A program made the position numbers and the translations under genes. Below are positions 58,501-64,000 of a stretch of 64,000 nt of DNA, piece after piece; the stretch's first letter is position 1, and each line of letters starts with the position of its first letter. Location: the NCBI GenBank assembly GCA_015501055.1, contig JADNYV010000017.1:186001-250000 (forward strand). The letters run 5' to 3'. The stretch comes from Mucidula mucida (lineage: Eukaryota > Basidiomycota > Agaricomycetes > Agaricales > Physalacriaceae). The notes under the pieces are model-generated. The model ran no database searches. It saw only the letters and a program-made list of their open reading frames with translations, and was not told the origin of the DNA.

Positions 58501-61500
58501 CTTAAGTACTTAGCATGTTAAGTCCATCCCAAGTCCCCGAATGGATGAAGTGTACATAAGCCTAGCCTGAGGCTATCAAAGGCAACATTCCGTGAAGGCA
58601 AAGTTAATGCGGATTGATATGATTCATCAGAAATGTGAAAGAGCGTTCCACGGTCTTGTCCAAGTTGCATGCGAGGCTGGTCGACGTGGCCATCTCCGTC
58701 GACATCAAACTATCACTTGACGGTTGTCTGAGAGTCCATGCTCCGAGTAGTATAACGTAGCATGCTTGGTGACTGAGACACAAGACAACAGCTGTGAGCC
58801 CCCCAAGGCGGAACAGAGTATCGTGTATTTCCCAAGTCCCCGCGTGGGCTGCGCTGCTAGATCCATTTGTGAACACAGGCCATCGATACGAGGACTCCTG
58901 TAAGCGAGGAGATAAGATACTGTACACGCCACAGCTGGTCACAAGTGAGTCCGCCCCCCTTTCGGGTTTGGGGCACAAAGCAAGGGATCGAGACGCGTTC
59001 AGTTGAAAAAAAAAGCGCTAACAATTTGAAGCGGAGGGAATAACCTGGTCTCGGGGAGGGTGTCCGTTCGCTGCGCATCTAGAGCGTATGACGCGGACGG
59101 CGCGTCTCAAGGGTGATGGTGGCGCTAGAAGCGCGCAAATCCTGACGCGATCGCTAGGGACCGTTCTCCTGTAGATGGAGAACGATTCGAAGTGCGCGAA
59201 GCCATGAAGGCGCGATAGAAGCCACGGTGGCTGTGCTGTGCAGGGTGCATTGAGTTCCCGGCACATCGGGTCACTCGTGAGTTCTAAGCGAATTAGTTTA
59301 GCGACCACTTTGTTCAGGTATGCGAGCGTCTGTGGCGCCTCTATCGATGGCTCTGGCGCCTTGATATTTGTAGGACCACTTCACGCCAAATTTCACTATC
59401 CGCCGGCCACCTAGACGGAGGACAAATTCAGGAGAGATCGACATTCAGCTGGGCGTCGGAAGGATGTCGATTGATGAGATTAACGAGATCCCGTCTGAGG
59501 GTCGTTTATCTTTCCTGGAGGGATGGTAAACATAAGGTATGTCAACGTCGGTATGGAGCAAACTTGGCCCGCTAGTACTTCCAAAAGCGAGGGTTACGCC
59601 GGATTGACAAGTGCAGGGTTGACGAGCAGTTGGTCGCCGTGTATGCCCAGCCTGACGCGAAACACGTGAAGGCGCGCGTCGTTGTCATTAATGGGGCATA
59701 CTGTACTCACGACTGCTTCGAGTGCTGCTGGGGCCATGCTGCCATGCTCTCGTCCCGTCTCGCAGGCGGTAGTCGGAGTCCTTCGGAGTCTTTCAATTTG
59801 CTTTCAGTGTTCGACTGGAATACCGTCGGCTTTCACGGAGCAATTCCCTCGTGTAGACTGCGCGTCTTTCTGTTGGAATCGTCATCTTGGGCTCTCTGTC
59901 TATTCGACTCTAGGCTCTATATCACAAGGAAAGGCTTTTGCGTTGGCGACCTTCTCGACTCGGGAGCTGATCGTCAGTTATACGACCTGCTCGCCTTTCA
60001 CCTCGCTTGTTGCTGTGTTCTCTGTCGATGCAAAACCCCACCTTGGGGAAATGAACACTTCCCTGAACTCTGGTTTATGAACACGCCACACGGATGAGGG
60101 ATGAGAGTGCTTGGAACTATTTCTAAGCCACACTGATAGGATGACTATCATTTTCACGAGTTGAAGTGGGTCACAAGATGCGCACTCGCTCGAAGGTGTC
60201 TGAAGTCGGAACGTGGTGAGGGACATGGTACGATGCTATGAGGATCGATAGGCACCGACTACCGGCCGGTGAGTAGTCTGCATTCCACGATCTACACCAT
60301 GTATTCATATTCAGAGTCAGTCGCACTCGGAGTACTCCTTTCAGAACACGCGGATAATTCTCTGCTCTTTTGCGTCTTGCATTGGTCCGACCATCGCTTG
60401 CATGCGTATAGCACGCGGATTTCTGGAATGCGACGCGATACTACTTGGTAATTGGACGCTTGGGATTTTTGGGGCACTATATTTGACGCGCGTGTGAAGG
60501 GTAATCTTACTTGTTGACGGGACGAGAGAGTTAATCCTGTGATACATTGTTCAGTGAGTGTCGTACCCGTCCACATTCACATCTTATGTCACCTTTTGCC
60601 ACACGTTATGGAATGTCGATGTGATATCCTTGCTTCACGGGAGCATGTCTAATATTGAGAGGGTTCTTACTGGCATCGTTCTTCTAGTTTAGAGGTCAAT
60701 ATCTCTTTGATAAACCTCCACTATGACCGGGGAACCTTTACTCTGGTGTTGACGAACTCTGGCTTGAACGAGAATAGACGCTCGTTTTCTTTCTTTCTTT
60801 CTATTGGGTCCCTGGAAATGAAGTCTACTCTGTGCTTCGAATATTGTTAACCTCCGGGATTGGCGTCTTGATCCGGGGCGCTTCGCTAATGGATGCTTCG
60901 TGAGTTCTTGATTTTCTGTCTTTGAGTGTGCAACGTTTGTGTGGGATGACATGTCAAGTCACTTCAGCTTGAAGGTTGCTATGGCTCATTCTGTGGGCTC
61001 TGATGGTTTGGTGTATGACAGCTAGAGATGTCTTCTGAAGTTTTGGACCTTGGTCAATTATGCAACCAAGTGATGTTCTTGCCCTCATTTGTATTTGGTG
61101 AGTCCCAAGTCACACCTTACAGGCCGCCCGGATCTTGGGCGTGTGACACGCCATCGATAGGATGTTCCTATGTCTGCATTCGGTGTTTGCGGTTGGTGGA
61201 ATCCACGACGATCCGTTCCGCTGACGACCTGATTATTATGAGATGCGCAGACATGTATTGAGGAGAATAGACGTACAATACACGAGGAACTATACATACA
61301 CCGAAGTAGAAAACATCGTTGCATCCGAATCAACGAAGGGTCAGCCTTGGAGTACTGTGTAACCAAGTGTATGCGGTTCCTGTGGCAGTCTGTGCTATCA
61401 TTATGCGATCAGTCGGTGACGCTCGGTGACGTCAGCCAGTTGCTCCTCCCCCTCCTCCATCATGCCTTCGACCGGGGTCGTAGACGCCTTTAAAAGTTGA

Positions 61501-61522
61501 CCCTTTTCTTGTTCTTACCACC

Positions 61523-63661
61523 ATGGCTCCCTCAGCGTTCAACAATTTTATAGACCTCATCCGGCATGGAAAACATCACAATCATCAGCAACAGCAGCAC
61601 GCAAGTCCCAAGCCTGCTGACGACTCGTCGGCCCCAGAAACACCACGTGCCAACCAGCAACAACAGCACCACCAACAGCCTGAAAAACAGCAACCAAAGC
61701 AGGATCCCGTTGCTACTCGGCAAGCCGCTGAAGAGATTGTGAAGCAGGAACGGGAGGCACAGACGCAGATGCCGACTTACAAAGGTCTTGAAAACTTCAA
61801 GCTTGAGGATAAGATGGGAGAGTGCGTCGCTTTGTCTACTCACGTTGGCCGCATCTGATAGTAGATCGCTCAGCGGGGCTTTTTCCAACGTTTACAAAGC
61901 ACTGGACTTAACTACAGGCAAAAACGTCGCCGGTATAGCGCCCATACTCTCAATCTCCGTCGGTCACTCAATGTCACACAGTCAAAGTTGTCCGCAAATT
62001 TGAGTTGAACGCTCAACAGGTTAGTCGGTTGCTCGTTTGCACCATACTTTCTGGTTTCTCCGCTTTCGCCTGATACTGATTGTCGCGCGTTGGTCCTCCT
62101 ATCCTTTTAGGATGGTGATAAGCACCTTAACGCAAAGTTCAAGAAAAGGCCGCGCGCTACAGAGGTGCCGTCCTTTCTTTCACTCTCTCCTCAAATCTCA
62201 CGTCCTGCGAATCGTACTTTCTGACCCGTGCCCTCTACAGCGCGCCAACATTCTTAAAGGTGCGCCCGATCGCTCAGGCTCACTGTGTAACTCTGATCTC
62301 CGCTGCCAGAGGTACAAATCATGCGCGGAACACACCATCCGTCAATAGTGAAACTCGTCTCGTTCTCGGAGTCTATCGAGCACTACTTTTTGGTCCTCGA
62401 ATGTACGCTACCTTGGTTTCTCACCCTCTCTGGATATTAACTACCCAATCAGTGATGGAGGGTGGAGAATTATTTCACCAAATCGTCAAACTTACCTACT
62501 TTTCTGAGAATCTTTCTCGGCACGTCATTCTGCAGGTTGCTCAGGGCATTCGTTACCTTCATGAGGAACGCGGGGTCGTTCATCGTGACATCAAACCCGA
62601 GAACCTATTGTTCAGTCGTATTCCCATAATACCCTCCAAGCAACCTGTACAGCGGCCTTACGACGAGGAAAAGGAAGACGAAGGCGAGTTCATCCCTGGT
62701 GTCGGTGGTGGTGGTATAGGTCGGGTCAAAATCGCCGATTTCGGACTTAGTAAAGTCGTTTGGAACGAAGAGACCATGACGCCATGTGGTACCGTTGGCT
62801 ACACCGCACCGGAAATAGTCAAGGACGAACGCTACAGCAAGAGTGTCGACATGTGGGCGTTGGGATGTGTCCTATATACCCTATTATGCGGGTTCCCTCC
62901 GTTCTATGACGAGAGCATCAATGTTCTTACGGAGAAGGTGGCGCGCGGGTATTATACCTTTTTGAGCCCTTGGTGGGATGACATTAGCGGCAGTGGTATG
63001 TGCCCCATACGTACTGTGACCTCTAAATCTAATCTCCGCTATAGCCAAAGATCTCATACAACATCTATTATGTGTTGACCCCGCCCAACGATATACGATA
63101 GATGAATTTTTAGCGCATCCATGGTGTAACGCCGCTCCTGCACCACCTCCCCCTCCGACCCCTTTTATCTACAATAACCCGCCTATGTTCGCGCCCTTAG
63201 ATTCACCGCTATTATCAGCCGCGCGCGGTGGTCGCGTCGAAGGTCGCTCTCCGGGACTCGCAACCCTCAAGGAGGCGTTTGATATCACATATGCCGTCCA
63301 TCGTATGGAGGAAGAAGGTGCTCGTCGTCGGAAATATAATGGCCGCGGAGGTGCTGGCGCACGCGGTTTTTTGTCTGGTCTGAACGAGGATGATGAGGAT
63401 GAAGAAGATGAAGAAGTTCCTCAGACCAGTCGAACGATCCAGCCAGCATCTGCTGCAACTGCCCAAGCGAAGAAGGCTCCTGCGCCTGCATCGTCAAGAG
63501 GGCGCAAAGTGGGAGGGTCTAGCAAAACCTTTGAGCTCGATCTGGATGGTGCAACATTGTTGGGACGCCGTCATCAACGTGGCGTAGGGAAGAGTCCTCT
63601 TGCTGCGCTGCCAATCACATCTGGAGATGACCTCGATCCTGGAAGTCCTATGCGGATGTAG
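61523..63661 (+). CDS. SRK1: CAMK-type Ser/Thr kinase, SRK1/RCK2 (MAPKAP) type
   Basis: Kinase of the group that acts below the stress MAP kinase Hog1/Sty1. The ATG at 61523 opens a Gln/His-rich tail (HNHQQQQH and similar) of about 80 residues. The kinase domain begins YKGLENFKLEDKMGDGAFSNVYKAL, with the Gly loop interrupted by an intron near 61820-61875, and VKVVRKFELNAQQ carries the ATP-binding Lys. Further parts are RANILKEVQIMRGTHHPSIVKLVSFSES, then LMEGGELFHQIVKLTYFSE near 62450, VVHRDIKPENLL near 62575, and an insert with acidic residues (EEKEDEGEF). KIADFGLSKVVWNEETMTPCGTVGY with APEIV is near 62730-62815. The last exons have HLLCVDPAQRYTIDEFLAHPWC, then GLATLKEAFDITYAVHRMEEEG. The tail is acidic, with NEDDEDEEDEE, and ends at TAG 63659-63661. 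All catalytic residues are present; six or seven introns. Confidence 0.93.
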
Positions 63662-64000
63662 ACTTCTCGTTTTTGATGTCATACCCCAGTATCCTTTCGG
63701 CGCCCTCCACCTCCAACTCCAAACCCTCAACGGACATGCCCTTTGATTCATGAACATTTGCCCTCACGCTTCTTTCGACTTATATACGTTGTGTCGACGA
63801 TTGGAAGTTGTGTGTACTTCTGCTGTCTGTACAATCCGACGCGTAGCGTATTGTAGTGCTCTAATACATGCATACACAACAACCATGATGTTGCTACCGT
63901 TTTACAATACACGCCTGGTGGCCTATCGTTATATTCTTAAATAGATGTGTACAATAGACGTCGTTGCCGTTGTACTTTTTCTAAGTCTTGCTTCTTCATC
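63662..64000. other. 3' flank of the SRK1-type gene
   Basis: AT-leaning sequence after the kinase stop, with ATATTCTTAAATAG near 63931 that could serve in 3' end formation. No other gene is visible before the window ends. Confidence 0.35.

Larger units (their letters stand above)
53033..61522. other. 8.5 kb gene-poor region
   Basis: The longest stretch without a supported gene. Frames of 60-155 codons occur on both strands (for example 56984-57316 minus, 57571-57885 plus, 59630-60097 plus) but overlap each other, mostly lack ATG starts, and show no known motif. It contains a CG dinucleotide run at about 53966-53979, an old tandem duplication (53905-55170), a TTTC microsatellite near 60788, and homopolymer G-runs near 57713. 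It may contain lineage-specific or decayed genes that need expression data to find. The first part includes the TVP38 promoter; the last 300 bases hold that of the SRK1-type kinase. Confidence 0.35.

Noticed and set aside
59630..60097. A 155-codon plus-strand frame overlapped by a 132-codon frame in another phase
   Set aside because: Neither starts at a credible ATG, both are Cys/Ser-rich without motifs, and dual open frames can arise from composition alone.

Overview
The window is nuclear DNA of a filamentous basidiomycete, most likely an agaricomycete mushroom. Genes lie on both strands and are cut by many short GT-AG introns of about 45-75 bases. Several predicted proteins belong to families typical of Agaricomycetes: two DUF6593-type proteins, GH128 hydrolases, a bZIP/DUF3425 regulator and an HSF-type regulator. 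Exon joins were worked out by eye from splice sites and protein continuity. Where exon lengths were summed (both DUF6593 genes, uL11m, uS14m, the two-RRM protein, Tctex-1, PEX11, TVP38) they give whole codon numbers.

From 0 to 34 kb the window is gene-dense. It holds a Lys-rich hypothetical protein, tRNA-dihydrouridine synthase DUS3, the AP-3 delta adaptin, a WD40 protein, a secreted M28 aminopeptidase divergent from mitochondrial uL11m, and a DUF6593 protein convergent with an AhpD-like protein ending in a peroxisomal SKL. Then come two head-to-tail secreted GH128 hydrolases, a two-RRM protein, a G-patch protein with an apparent frameshift, a Ser/Pro-rich orphan, a second DUF6593 protein, a bZIP factor, mitochondrial uS14m beside a small membrane protein, and a vacuolar-type MFS transporter.

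From 34 to 64 kb, islands of conserved genes alternate with three long stretches in which I can support no gene (34.2-40.0, 44.7-49.95 and 53.0-61.5 kb). The islands are an FPK1/NRC-2 type AGC kinase with an HSF-type regulator that has an apparent one-base frameshift; a compact block with a Tctex-1 dynein light chain, a small mitochondrial-type membrane protein, PEX11 and a TVP38-like protein; and an SRK1/RCK2-type kinase. Two gene-poor stretches contain old, diverged tandem repeats of long unit (about 600-720 bp and about 400 bp).

Functional themes are organelles and trafficking (AP-3, TVP38, dynein light chain, PEX11, a PTS1 protein, two mitochondrial ribosomal proteins), signalling (two kinases, two transcription factors) and secreted enzymes (two GH128, one M28). 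I found no convincing mobile element, biosynthetic cluster, CRISPR array or tRNA. I do not see a clearly new multi-gene system. The best leads are the PTS1-bearing AhpD-like protein, the sorting motifs on the MFS transporter, the two apparent single-base frameshifts and the two diverged tandem arrays.
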